64,000 bases of DNA. Source: Xylanibacter brevis ATCC 19188. Its GTDB lineage: Bacteria > Bacteroidota > Bacteroidia > Bacteroidales > Bacteroidaceae. The translations under genes were made by a program, and so were the position numbers. Positions within the stretch are counted from its first letter, which is position 1. Each line of letters starts with the position of its first letter. Positions 52,792 through 62,281 of this stretch are shown one piece after another. The notes under the pieces were generated by a model, which saw nothing but the letters and a program-made list of their open reading frames with translations, made no database searches and was not told where the DNA came from. The DNA lies in NCBI RefSeq assembly GCF_000621725.1, contig NZ_JHXM01000022.1, positions 1-64,000 on the forward strand. Direction: 5' to 3'.

Positions 52792-55512
52792 TTACTCTTC
52801 GACAGCTGCCTGGGCGGCGGCGAGACGTGCGATGGGCACACGGAAGGGAGAGCAAGATGCGTAGTTCATGCCTATCTTAGCACAGAACTTCACAGAGCTG
52901 GGCTCACCACCATGCTCACCACAGATACCGCAGCGGAGGTCAGGACGTACCTCACGGCCTTCTTTAACGGCAAACTTGATGAGACGGCCTACACCCTTCT
53001 GGTCGAGTACCTGGAATGGGTCAACCTTCAGAATCTTCTTGTCAAGGTAAACAGGCAGGAACGAAGCGATATCGTCGCGGCTGTAACCGAAGGTCATCTG
53101 AGTCAGGTCGTTGGTACCGAATGAGAAGTACTGAGCCTCCTCAGCAATACGATCGGCGGTCAAAGCAGCACGAGGAATCTCAATCATCGTACCAATCTCG
53201 AACTCAACCTCGATACCCTCAGCAGCAAATACTTCCTTGGCAGCGCTCTGAATGACTTCCTTCTGCTGCTTCAGCTCGTACATTGTACCAATCAGAGGAA
53301 CCATAATCTCTGGCATAGGATTCTTTCCTTCCTTCTTCAGTTCACAAGCAGCGCCCAGGATAGCCTTGGTCTGCATAGCAGTGATTTCGGGGAAGGTGAT
53401 ACCCAGACGGCAACCACGGTGACCCAGCATTGGGTTGTTCTCTGCGAGAGAGTCAACACGACGCTTGATATCCTCTACGCTAACGCCCATCTCCTTGGCC
53501 ATTGTCTCCTGACCAGCCAAATCGTGGGGAACAAACTCGTGCAAAGGAGGATCGAGCAGACGGATGTTAACGGGCAGACCGTCCATAGCCTCAAGGATAC
53601 CCTTGAAGTCGGCCTTCTGATAAGGCAGCAACTTAGCCAAAGCCTTCTCACGTCCGGCAACACTGTCAGCGAGAATCATCTCACGCATAGCGATGATCTT
53701 CTTATCCTCGAAGAACATGTGTTCAGTACGAGTCAGACCGATACCCTTAGCGCCGAACTCACGAGCGAGCTGAGCATCACGAGGTGTATCAGCATTGGTG
53801 CGAACCTGCAGCTTGGTGTACTTGTCGCAGAGATCCATCAGCTCCTTGAAGTCGCCAGAGAGCTCGGCAGCCTTTGTGGGCACCTCGCCAGCATAAACCT
53901 GACCTGTGGTACCATTCAGAGAAATGTAGTCACCTTCTTTATATACAACGCCGTCAATCTCTACGGTCTTGTCCTTATAGCTTACATTGAGCGAACCTAC
54001 ACCCGAAACGCAGCACTTACCCATACCACGAGCCACAACAGCAGCGTGAGAGGTCATACCACCACGAGCAGTCAGGATACCCTCGGCAGATGCCATACCA
54101 GCCAAATCCTCAGGAGAGGTCTCGATACGTACGAGTACTACCTTATGTCCATCGTTGTGCCAAGCTTCTGCATCGTCAGCGTGGAACACAATCTGACCAC
54201 AAGCAGCACCAGGAGATGCAGGCAGACCCTGTGCGATCACCTTAGCCTGAGAAAGGGCCTTCTTATCGAATACGGGGTGCAGCAGCTCGTCGAGCTTCTG
54301 AGGCTCGCAGCGCATGATGGCAGTCTTCTCGTCAATCATACCCTCGTGGAGCAGGTCGATGGCAATCTTCACCATAGCGGCACCAGTACGCTTACCATTA
54401 CGTGTCTGCAGGAACCACAGTTTGCCCTCCTGTACGGTGAACTCCATATCCTGCATATCGTGATAGTGGTGCTCCAGCTTATCCTGGATGCTATTCAGTT
54501 CTGCATAGATCTCAGGCATAGCTTCCTCCATTGAAGGATATTTAGCAACGCGCTCTGCCTCAGAGATGCCAGCACGCTCAGCCCAGCGCTGAGAACCGAT
54601 CTTTGTGATCTGCTGTGGTGTGCGGATACCAGCCACAACGTCCTCACCCTGTGCGTTCACCAGATACTCACCGTTGAACAGGTTTTCACCATTGGCAGCA
54701 TCACGGCTGAAGCATACACCAGTAGCAGAGGTATCACCCATGTTACCGAATACCATAGCCATTACTGATACAGCTGTACCCCACTCGTCGGGAATACCTT
54801 CCATCTTACGATAGAGGATAGCGCGCTCGTTCATCCAAGAACGGAACACAGCACAAATTGCGCCCCACAACTGCTCGATAGGATCATTGGGGAAGTCCTT
54901 ACCGGTGCGCTCCTTGATGGCAGCCTTGAACAGCTTAACCAACTTCTTCAGATCCTCGACAGAAAGGTCCTTATCCAGAACGACACCACTCTCTTTCTTA
55001 ACCTTCTCGATGATCTCCTCGAATGGGTCGATATCAGTTTTGTTGACGGGCTTCATCTCCAGCACTACGTCACCGTACATCTGTACGAAACGACGGTAAG
55101 AGTCATATACGAAGTGAGGATTGTTGGTCTTAGCAGCCATACCTTCTGCCACCTCGTCGTTCAGACCCAGATTCAGGATAGTATCCATCATACCAGGCAT
55201 AGAAGCACGAGCACCAGAACGAACAGAAACCAGCAGTGGGTTCTTGGCATCGCCGAACTTACAGTTCATCAAGTTCTCAATATGTTTTACAGCTGCCATT
55301 ACGTCATCATTCAGCAGCTCCATAATCTTCTGCTGTCCTACTTGATAATATTCATTGCAGCAGTCAGTAGTAATTGTAAAACCTGGAGGAACAGGAACAC
55401 CAATGTGGTTCATCTCAGCAAGGTTTGCACCCTTGCCGCCGAGCTCCTCACGCATCTTTGCATTACCTTCGGCCTTGCCATTACCGAAGAGGTAAACTCT
55501 TTTTTGACTCAT
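52792..55512 (-). CDS. ppdK: Pyruvate, phosphate dikinase
   Basis: This 906-aa enzyme interconverts pyruvate, ATP and phosphate with PEP, AMP and PPi. Recognised by the ATP-grasp start (LGGKGANLAEMNHIGVPVPP), the swivelling phosphohistidine domain (GGMTSHAAVVARGMGKCC) and the PEP-binding barrel ('LTRTEHMFFEDKK', 'GTNDLTQMTFGYSRDD'). Length matches the family (about 880-910 aa). It is monocistronic, with a -7 element TAACTTTGC at 55563-55571 on the minus strand and a terminator at 52734. Confidence 0.97.
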   Translation of the reverse strand: MSQKRVYLFGNGKAEGNAKMREELGGKGANLAEMNHIGVPVPPGFTITTDCCNEYYQVGQQKIMELLNDDVMAAVKHIENLMNCKFGDAKNPLLVSVRSGARASMPGMMDTILNLGLNDEVAEGMAAKTNNPHFVYDSYRRFVQMYGDVVLEMKPVNKTDIDPFEEIIEKVKKESGVVLDKDLSVEDLKKLVKLFKAAIKERTGKDFPNDPIEQLWGAICAVFRSWMNERAILYRKMEGIPDEWGTAVSVMAMVFGNMGDTSATGVCFSRDAANGENLFNGEYLVNAQGEDVVAGIRTPQQITKIGSQRWAERAGISEAERVAKYPSMEEAMPEIYAELNSIQDKLEHHYHDMQDMEFTVQEGKLWFLQTRNGKRTGAAMVKIAIDLLHEGMIDEKTAIMRCEPQKLDELLHPVFDKKALSQAKVIAQGLPASPGAACGQIVFHADDAEAWHNDGHKVVLVRIETSPEDLAGMASAEGILTARGGMTSHAAVVARGMGKCCVSGVGSLNVSYKDKTVEIDGVVYKEGDYISLNGTTGQVYAGEVPTKAAELSGDFKELMDLCDKYTKLQVRTNADTPRDAQLAREFGAKGIGLTRTEHMFFEDKKIIAMREMILADSVAGREKALAKLLPYQKADFKGILEAMDGLPVNIRLLDPPLHEFVPHDLAGQETMAKEMGVSVEDIKRRVDSLAENNPMLGHRGCRLGITFPEITAMQTKAILGAACELKKEGKNPMPEIMVPLIGTMYELKQQKEVIQSAAKEVFAAEGIEVEFEIGTMIEIPRAALTADRIAEEAQYFSFGTNDLTQMTFGYSRDDIASFLPVYLDKKILKVDPFQVLDQKGVGRLIKFAVKEGREVRPDLRCGICGEHGGEPSSVKFCAKIGMNYASCSPFRVPIARLAAAQAAVEE

Positions 55513-55562
55513 AAAGTTAGTTTTTTATAACGATTAACAATAATATTTTTGTTTTATTTTGC

Positions 55563-55571
55563 GCAAAGTTA
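55563..55571 (-). promoter_or_regulatory. -7 element of ppdK
   Basis: TAACTTTGC on the minus strand, 50 bp upstream of the start codon. Confidence 0.6.
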
Positions 55572-55738
55572 CGTGATTTTTCGGATATTGCCAAACAAAA
55601 TAAGGAAAAATTGCAAAGCCGACGTGACAATTTTCGATTTTTACTTTCCCACTCCCACCCGCTTTTATAATATATTATTGTTCGCGCGAGTGCTATTTTA
55701 TTTTCTCTCGTACCTTAGGATAATAAAAAAAAACTTCG

Positions 55739-55747
55739 TACCTTTGC
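55739..55747 (+). promoter_or_regulatory. -7 element of the secreted metalloprotease gene
   Basis: TACCTTTGC fits the consensus, 34 bp before the ATG at 55782. Confidence 0.6.
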
Positions 55748-55781
55748 ACTCACGAACTTTTTACTAACTGAAACTCAGATA

Positions 55782-58142
55782 ATGACACTAACACGTACTC
55801 TAACTACATTTGCGCTCATCGTAGCCTCCCTGCAGCAGATTCACGCTCAGGCTCCTACCGTAGAAACTAATCCACGCTTTGCACGCGGTGCTACTATGGC
55901 ATTCGCACGCATCCAATCATCAAAAGCTGCAACAGGTACATCAATTTCCGAAAGAGGCATTTGCTGGAGTGAGCATCCTCAACCTACGATAGAAGACAAT
56001 ACAACTACGACAGCCCTACCCGCTCACGAAAAAGAACTGCAGGCTGGCATCTATTGGCTGAAAGACCTAACCCCTGCCACAAAATACTACATGAGAGCCT
56101 ATGCAAAGGCAAGCAATGGTACTGTAGGCTATGGAGAAGAAATCAAGTTCTACACACTGCCGATGGGCACCATCACCCTTCAGATGCGAAATGGCGGCGA
56201 CGAGGCCACATACAACCGCATCAAGCAGGCATCAGAGAAGGCTGTTGAATATTGGAACAATCTGACAGAGATAAAGGGTTTTTCATCGAAAGTTGGATAC
56301 GATGCCGGCGTAAAAACAGCCGACTGTTCCTATGGCGGCTGGATTCGGGTGGGCAGCAACACCTCATATCAACGTACCGGAACCATTCTCCACGAGATGC
56401 TTCACGGTATTGGCGTTATACCTTGGAATGATACAGAATGGAGTCGCCACACGCTGCGTTCAGGCGTTAATGGTGACGGATATGGTACAGGCTTATGGCT
56501 GGGTGAACGCGTCACGGAGCTCATGCGCTTTCTAGCCAACAACAATACGGCGACTCTGAATGGCGACTATCAGCACTTGTGGCCATTCGGCATCAACGGT
56601 GCGGATGAGGACAACGGTTCTGAATCGCTTTATATTGCCAACGGACTGGTATGCCAAGCCTTAGGCGAGGATGGACTTCAGCATACAGAGTCATTATTTG
56701 CTGAGCCCTACTACGCTTTCAATCAGGAAGATGACACCAAGTACTATTTGAAGAACGAGTCGAGCGAGTGCGGTCTATACACATCTTATCTTGGCATCAA
56801 CGAGAGTGGAACACTCAAGAACATTGTCACAAGTGCTCAGGACGCTGCAAAGAACGATAGTCTGGCATGGTACATCACCTTTACACCAGACAACCAATTC
56901 TATCAGTTCCGCAACGTAGCCACTGGTCGTTATCTCACCTACAATTTATTGTTTCGCACCACAGATGCCGCAGAACCCGGAAGCGCTGAAGACTTCCACG
57001 TGATGAAAGGCCGAGTAGATATTGGCACTGGCAACAATGCCAAACGCGGCTATTGGCTTATTAGCCCCAATAGCACATGGACACCTAAAACATTGACAGC
57101 AACAAACACAGGAAGTGTTAGTGGAACGAAATTCGATATCACAAATGGTGCAAAAGCACAACGCTGGCTGATTCTCAAGGCCGACGAACTGAGCAATTTA
57201 GAGACAACCGCAATTGAAGAACTTAAGCAGCAGATATACGCTAACCTACAGAAAGTCAGGACGTTTCTAGACGTTCCTCACCAGGAACTCAAAGAGGATG
57301 CCGACGCTAATTTCATAAAGACGATCCAAACCATTGACAGCATAATAACGAATAGTACCAATGTCACAGAACTGTCATCGTTGACCGAGGATATCAGGCA
57401 GGCCACCTATCAATTCCTTTGTAATGTGACCCCAACAGATGCCAAGCATCCATTCGACTTGACATTCATGATTGCCAACCCGGGTTTCGACGCCAACGAT
57501 GGCTGGTCGGTGGAACCTACGATTAACAATTCATGCGCTGAGTTCTTCCAGAAGACGTTCGACATCAATCAGACACTTCGCAAGATGCCTGCTGGCAACT
57601 ATTCCGTCAACGTACAAGGCTTCTGTCGCCCTGGTGCTCCAGCTACGGCCTACAATGACTTTATAGCAGGCACCAACAACTCGTCTGTGGTAATCTATGC
57701 AGGTACAAAGTTCCAAAAGTTAGCGCATATCGCCTCGGAGGCGCAAGATAAAAGAATTGCTGCAGGCGACATACAGGTGAGCAGTAAGTTTATTCCTAAC
57801 GACATGGCCTCATCAAGTGCATACTTTGCCAAAGGCTACTATAGCAATAGTATCATCACATCGGTTGCACAGAACGGCAACGACCTAAAGATCGGACTTC
57901 GTACTACCAACATGCCATCAAACTATTGGTGCTGCTTCGACAATTTCACCGTTTCGTTCTATGGCAACATGGATGCAGAAACCATCACTACCGACATAGC
58001 GCCTCAGGCAGTCACAGCTTCCAAGACATTCAACGTCTATACGCTAGACGGACGCCAGATACTGAGAAATGCGCACGAACTAAACAGTCTGCCACGTGGC
58101 CTCTATATCGTCAACGGACACAAGGTGGTTGTGAACAAATAG
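55782..58142 (+). CDS. T9SS-exported HExxH metalloprotease
   Basis: This 786-aa protein has a signal peptide (ends near IHAQ, residue 23), a fibronectin-like region (about 25-125, 'GICWSEHPQPT'), a zinc-protease core with HEMLHGIG (His204, Glu205, His208), a ricin-like region ('YYLKNESSECGLY'), a carbohydrate-binding-like part (about 560-745) and a type A type-IX-secretion signal at the end ('TFNVYTLDGRQILRN', 'LPRGLYIVNGHKVVV'). The third metzincin His expected three residues after the Gly is Pro214, so the zinc site is atypical. It should be exported across the outer membrane and attached. The glycosyltransferase gene starts 7 bp later. Confidence 0.8.
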   Translation: MTLTRTLTTFALIVASLQQIHAQAPTVETNPRFARGATMAFARIQSSKAATGTSISERGICWSEHPQPTIEDNTTTTALPAHEKELQAGIYWLKDLTPATKYYMRAYAKASNGTVGYGEEIKFYTLPMGTITLQMRNGGDEATYNRIKQASEKAVEYWNNLTEIKGFSSKVGYDAGVKTADCSYGGWIRVGSNTSYQRTGTILHEMLHGIGVIPWNDTEWSRHTLRSGVNGDGYGTGLWLGERVTELMRFLANNNTATLNGDYQHLWPFGINGADEDNGSESLYIANGLVCQALGEDGLQHTESLFAEPYYAFNQEDDTKYYLKNESSECGLYTSYLGINESGTLKNIVTSAQDAAKNDSLAWYITFTPDNQFYQFRNVATGRYLTYNLLFRTTDAAEPGSAEDFHVMKGRVDIGTGNNAKRGYWLISPNSTWTPKTLTATNTGSVSGTKFDITNGAKAQRWLILKADELSNLETTAIEELKQQIYANLQKVRTFLDVPHQELKEDADANFIKTIQTIDSIITNSTNVTELSSLTEDIRQATYQFLCNVTPTDAKHPFDLTFMIANPGFDANDGWSVEPTINNSCAEFFQKTFDINQTLRKMPAGNYSVNVQGFCRPGAPATAYNDFIAGTNNSSVVIYAGTKFQKLAHIASEAQDKRIAAGDIQVSSKFIPNDMASSSAYFAKGYYSNSIITSVAQNGNDLKIGLRTTNMPSNYWCCFDNFTVSFYGNMDAETITTDIAPQAVTASKTFNVYTLDGRQILRNAHELNSLPRGLYIVNGHKVVVNK

Positions 58143-58149
58143 CACCGAT

Positions 58150-59337
58150 ATGCTTACACTAAAACTCATATTTTGGATCCTATTGGCTCTCGTACTCTAC
58201 ACTTACGTAGGGTACGGAGCCCTTCTTTTTGTCATACTGAAAATCAAGCGGTTAATGGGGTTCAAAAACACCGAACCCTCTTTACCTTCCGATGAGCAAC
58301 TGCTTCCTCATGTCACTCTGATGATATGCGCCTACAACGAACAGGACATCATTGAAGAGAAGATGGAGAACATTGCTCGCCTGAACTACCCTCAGAACAA
58401 ACTGACCGTCATGTGGGTCATCGATGGCAGTACCGATAGTTCTTTCGAGAAATTGCAGAATTATCCCAACGTAAAGGTAGTATTCCGACCAGAAAGATTG
58501 GGAAAAGCTGCTGCCATCAAACATGGATTGGATCACAACGATGCCGAATATGTGATCTTCACTGATGCCAACACAATGCTCAACGCAGATGCCATCCGCG
58601 AGGTTGTGAGACAGTTCATGAAGGACAACGTGAGCTGCGTATCTGGTGAAAAACGAGTTGCCTCACGACAATACGGACAAGTGGCGTCTGAAGGTGAAGG
58701 TCTCTACTGGAAATACGAAAGCACTCTGAAACGCTGGGACAGCGAACTCTATTCAGCAATGGGAGCCGCCGGTGAACTGTTTGCCATCAAGATGAGCGAC
58801 TATCACGAAGCGCCCTCAAATGCGCTGCTCGACGATTTTATGATCTCCATGCTCATGGTAAAAGATGGCCATCGCATCGCTTACACCCATCAGGCCTACG
58901 CCATGGAATATGGTTCTGCCGACATGAACGAGGAATCGAAACGCAAACGTAGAATTGCTGCTGGCGGACTGCAAAGCATCTGGTGGCTGCGCAGTCTGAT
59001 GAATCCTTTCGCCCACCCCAAAGTGGCATTCCAGTTTATTTCCCATCGCGTACTGCGCTGGAGCCTCACGCCAGTAGCCATGATGCTCTTAATTCCCATC
59101 AGCATCATGCTGACAGTCTATCGTGCAGGCCTCATCTACGACCTCTTAGCCGCTGCTCAATTAGCATTCTACACAGCAGCCTTTTTCGGATGGTGGTTGG
59201 CTCAGAAAGGCCGCAAGCACCGCCTACTCTACACCCCCTACTATTTCCTCTTCATGAACCTAAACGTCTTCAAAGGCATATTCTATTTAATCGGGCACAA
59301 CAAAAGTGGAACGTGGGAAAAGGCCAAAAGAGGATAA
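58150..59337 (+). CDS. Membrane-bound family 2 glycosyltransferase
   Basis: This 395-aa enzyme has one N-terminal membrane helix (4-29), a cytoplasmic GT-A catalytic domain and about three C-terminal helices, as in IcaA/hyaluronan-type polymerases. Motifs: nucleotide-sugar binding VIDGSTDSS, metal-binding DANTML (TDANT), the catalytic DDFMIS and the RRxxAxxxxxxW-like 'KRRIAAGGLQSIWW' replacing QxxRW. It probably extends a surface polysaccharide. It begins 7 bp after the secreted protease. Confidence 0.85.
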   Translation: MLTLKLIFWILLALVLYTYVGYGALLFVILKIKRLMGFKNTEPSLPSDEQLLPHVTLMICAYNEQDIIEEKMENIARLNYPQNKLTVMWVIDGSTDSSFEKLQNYPNVKVVFRPERLGKAAAIKHGLDHNDAEYVIFTDANTMLNADAIREVVRQFMKDNVSCVSGEKRVASRQYGQVASEGEGLYWKYESTLKRWDSELYSAMGAAGELFAIKMSDYHEAPSNALLDDFMISMLMVKDGHRIAYTHQAYAMEYGSADMNEESKRKRRIAAGGLQSIWWLRSLMNPFAHPKVAFQFISHRVLRWSLTPVAMMLLIPISIMLTVYRAGLIYDLLAAAQLAFYTAAFFGWWLAQKGRKHRLLYTPYYFLFMNLNVFKGIFYLIGHNKSGTWEKAKRG

Positions 59338-59385
59338 ATTTTGAAAAAAACACAATTATTTTTTGCTAGTTTTCAAAAAAAGCAT

Positions 59386-59394
59386 TAATTTTGC
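59386..59394 (+). promoter_or_regulatory. -7 element of the hybrid kinase gene
   Basis: TAATTTTGC, 44 bp upstream of the ATG at 59438. Confidence 0.55.
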
Positions 59395-59437
59395 ATACAG
59401 AATTATCTATAGATAGTAAGTCAGCGCAAAATCGACA

Positions 59438-60691
59438 ATGAGTCACGACGAAAAAGAAATATTAGAACAGAAGTTTGCCGACGCGAGTCATAGACTTAAC
59501 ATGGCCTACCAGGAGTTAGAATTGGCAAACAAAAAATTGAAGGAATATGAGGAAAAAGCAGCTAAAGCCGAGAAGGCCAGCCGCATGAAATCATTATTCC
59601 TGGCAAACATGTCTCATGAAATCAGGACCCCCTTGAATGCCATTGAAGGCTTTTCAAGGATTATGGCTGAGACAGATTCATTCGATGAGCGAATGACTTA
59701 CATGGAAATCATTGAGAGCAACAATAGTCGTTTGCTAAGTCTCGTCAATGAGATTCTTGACCTTTCAAGAGTAGAATCAGGTGAAATTGTTATCAAGAAT
59801 GCATCCACAGACCTCAACAGTCTGATGAGTAGCATTAAGCAGTTGTTCAAGTTCCGCTGTTCAGAGTCTGTCAACCTGACCTGGACAAAGCCTAACATGC
59901 CCGTGGTGATGACAACCGATGAAAACCGCCTGACGCAAGTCTTTTCAAACCTCATCTCTAACGCATTGAAGCACACGCCCAAAGGCACTATCACATACGG
60001 CTACCGCCTGATCAACGAGGGTTCTACTATTGAGTTCTATGTCAGTGACACAGGTTCTGGTATCTCGCCAGAGTTCATCGATAAGATCTTCGATACCTAT
60101 GCATCAAAGGATGCCGAGCAACAGCAAGGCTATGGTCTAGGTCTGGCACTCTGTCGCATCATCGTAGAGAAGATGGGCGGACGTATCACCGTGAAGTCGA
60201 AATTAGGTGAAGGTTCTACATTCACCTTTACACTGCCATTCCACGGTTCTTTTGGTGGAATGAGCATGACCGGCCGCACCACAACACAGAATATGCGCAC
60301 ACTGCGCGTGAGCAACCGCAAGGACGAGTCAGAGCTGAAGAAAGTCCTGGTAGCTGAAGACGAGGAGAGCAACTACGAGTTGGTGCGCATCGTTCTTCAG
60401 AAGCGCTATCGCCTACTTAGAGCTCACAACGGTATTGAGGCTGTGACGCTGAACGAAGAGGAGAAACCCGATCTCATTCTGATGGACATCCGTATGCCCG
60501 AAATGGACGGTCTCGATGCGACCCGCATTATCAAAGAGATAAATCCCGATACCCCTATCATTGCACTGAGTGCCTATGCTTTCAACGAGAATATCCAGGA
60601 AGCAAAGGCTGCCGGATGCGATCTTTTCCTGGCAAAGCCCTTCAAAGTTGAGGAGCTACTGGAAACCATTAAGAAATTCATCGGAGAATAA
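59438..60691 (+). CDS. Soluble hybrid histidine kinase/response regulator
   Basis: This 417-aa protein has an N-terminal coiled coil (about 1-50, 'LEQKFADASHRLNMAYQELE'), HisKA with LANMSHEIRTPLNAIEGF, HATPase_c (NLISNALKHTPKG, VSDTGSGISPE, 'GYGLGLALCRIIVEKMGG') and a C-terminal receiver ('LILMDIRMPEMDGLDA', 'FLAKPFKVEELL'). There is no membrane segment or input domain; the coiled coil may sense a partner. There is no output domain, so phosphate probably moves to another protein. The EEP gene starts 5 bp later in the same operon. Confidence 0.88.
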   Translation: MSHDEKEILEQKFADASHRLNMAYQELELANKKLKEYEEKAAKAEKASRMKSLFLANMSHEIRTPLNAIEGFSRIMAETDSFDERMTYMEIIESNNSRLLSLVNEILDLSRVESGEIVIKNASTDLNSLMSSIKQLFKFRCSESVNLTWTKPNMPVVMTTDENRLTQVFSNLISNALKHTPKGTITYGYRLINEGSTIEFYVSDTGSGISPEFIDKIFDTYASKDAEQQQGYGLGLALCRIIVEKMGGRITVKSKLGEGSTFTFTLPFHGSFGGMSMTGRTTTQNMRTLRVSNRKDESELKKVLVAEDEESNYELVRIVLQKRYRLLRAHNGIEAVTLNEEEKPDLILMDIRMPEMDGLDATRIIKEINPDTPIIALSAYAFNENIQEAKAAGCDLFLAKPFKVEELLETIKKFIGE

Positions 60692-60696
60692 ATTTC

Positions 60697-61755
60697 ATGG
60701 GTAAGAAAGCAATCTACAAATATTTTTCTTTTATGATATTGGTTGTCACCATGCTGATGGCAACCTTCACTTTGTTTGGCATCTTTGGTGGCAGCGCAGA
60801 CCCTACTACCAGCACTGCCTTGGCTATGTTGGTATATATTCTACCGCTACTCATCCTAGGCAATATTATCATACTGATTTTCTGGTCAATACGCCGCAGA
60901 TGGCATTGGACACCATTACCTATCATTGCCATACTTTTCAGCATACCATACTTGGGAACTATATATCAAGTTAAGATATTCAAAGGATGGAAAAACGCAG
61001 GTAAGACTTTGACTGTAGCCACCTATAACGTGGCACGCTTCGGTCGAGAAACATCTGGTTTTAAAGCCGAGGATATCTTATCTGAAATGAAGAAGCACGA
61101 GGTAAATATACTTTGCATGCAGGAGTACTTGGACACCAGCGGTGACAAGTTGAACTCAGACAAATACAAAGAGAGATTCCCATTCATGGCCACGGGCTAT
61201 GACGACATGGTGATTTATAGCACCTATCCTATCAAAGGTTCCGAGACCATCTCGTTTGGCAGCAACACCAACAACAGTGCCATGTGGGCCGACATCAGCA
61301 TCAGAGGCAAGATGATACGTGTGTTCAACGTGCACTTGGAGACCACAGGTTTCAACCGCACCATGCACAATGTTGCCAAGATTCAAGCACAGGGAATCGA
61401 AGTAGAAGAGAATTCTATCATCAGAGCGCTATGGGGCAAATATACGATGGGCATGGCTGTACGCGCCCAGCAGGCCACCATGGTGGCAGAGCAGATAGCA
61501 GCATCACCCTACCCCGTCATCGTGTGCGGTGACTTTAACGATGTGCCATACTCCTACGTTTATAAGACAATGTTGGGCGATCTGGAAGATGGATTCAAAG
61601 AGTGCGGCAAGGGCTTTATGTTCACCTATCGAGGTGCCAAGAGCGTGCGCATTGACTACATTTTCCACGACAAGTCGCTAGATGGCATTGACTACTACAA
61701 GCAGAATCTAAGTTATTCAGACCACTATCCGGTCTATATGGAAATAGCTCTCTAA
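60697..61755 (+). CDS. Membrane-anchored endonuclease/exonuclease/phosphatase family protein
   Basis: This 352-aa protein has three N-terminal membrane helices (about 9-32, 42-65, 71-90) followed by an EEP domain: VATYNVARFG, MQEYLD (Glu), VHLETT (His), 'VICGDFNDVPYSYVY' (Asp, Asn) and SDHYPV (Asp-His). All metal and catalytic residues are intact. Members cleave phosphodiesters in nucleic acids or phospholipids; with the domain near the membrane a lipid substrate is plausible. It follows the hybrid kinase in an operon and ends in a terminator. Confidence 0.85.
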   Translation: MGKKAIYKYFSFMILVVTMLMATFTLFGIFGGSADPTTSTALAMLVYILPLLILGNIIILIFWSIRRRWHWTPLPIIAILFSIPYLGTIYQVKIFKGWKNAGKTLTVATYNVARFGRETSGFKAEDILSEMKKHEVNILCMQEYLDTSGDKLNSDKYKERFPFMATGYDDMVIYSTYPIKGSETISFGSNTNNSAMWADISIRGKMIRVFNVHLETTGFNRTMHNVAKIQAQGIEVEENSIIRALWGKYTMGMAVRAQQATMVAEQIAASPYPVIVCGDFNDVPYSYVYKTMLGDLEDGFKECGKGFMFTYRGAKSVRIDYIFHDKSLDGIDYYKQNLSYSDHYPVYMEIAL

Positions 61756-61776
61756 TCAATAGGGAGCTATTTTTTA
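61744..61776 (+). terminator. Intrinsic terminator of the kinase-EEP operon
   Basis: ATAGCTC (61744-61750) pairs with GAGCTAT (61764-61770), followed by TTTTTTATT. It overlaps the EEP stop codon. Confidence 0.8.
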
Positions 61777-61816
61777 TTAATTAAAGAAACGAAAGGAGAC
61801 TTCGCTTCGAGAGAGA

Positions 61817-62281
61817 CTACACGATTTTAAATCGTACACGGAAAGAACGCTCCGCCTCATCCCAGTTGGTTCCCAACATCTCGAAACGACCAATCTGAGC
61901 AGTCGAACGGACATGCTTGCCAATACAAGGACAAACATCATAGTCACCTATACGCACCAATCGGATTGTCTCGCTGGCATTCTCTGGTAAGCGATCCAGC
62001 ACCACGCCCTCAGGGATCTGATCTCGCGTCACGAACTCATACGTCACTGGCAGATCTTCTGCTATCAGCTCGTTCATTCGACGTTCTATCTCTTTCTCCT
62101 CCTGTCGTGAGGGTTTATGATCCAGATGGAAGCTCATCTTGCTCTTTTTCCTTTCCACATGAGCGTTATAGCTACGTCCACATCCAAATAGCCGAATCAT
62201 CGTCTGGTTCAGCAGATGCTCGGCGGTATGAGCCGGTGGGAATTCCTCTTTATGGTGCTCGTTCAGTAAAAACTCTTCCAT
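61817..62281 (-). CDS. AlaX-type alanyl-tRNA editing protein
   Basis: This 154-aa protein resembles the editing (SAD) domain of threonyl/alanyl-tRNA synthetases: zinc ligands in HTAEHLL (His18, His22) and CPCIGKHV (Cys119, His123). Free-standing AlaX proteins clear mischarged Ser- or Gly-tRNA-Ala. It is short compared with AlaX-M and lacks the N-terminal glycine-rich part, so it is AlaX-S like. The start overlaps the amylase stop by one base (TAATG), which suggests cotranscription. Confidence 0.75.
   Translation of the reverse strand: MEEFLLNEHHKEEFPPAHTAEHLLNQTMIRLFGCGRSYNAHVERKKSKMSFHLDHKPSRQEEKEIERRMNELIAEDLPVTYEFVTRDQIPEGVVLDRLPENASETIRLVRIGDYDVCPCIGKHVRSTAQIGRFEMLGTNWDEAERSFRVRFKIV

Noticed and set aside
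53419..54534. 371-codon open frame antisense to ppdK
   Set aside because: It lies wholly within the intact ppdK gene, has a composition typical of mirrored codons (His/Leu/Thr-rich) and shows no domain.
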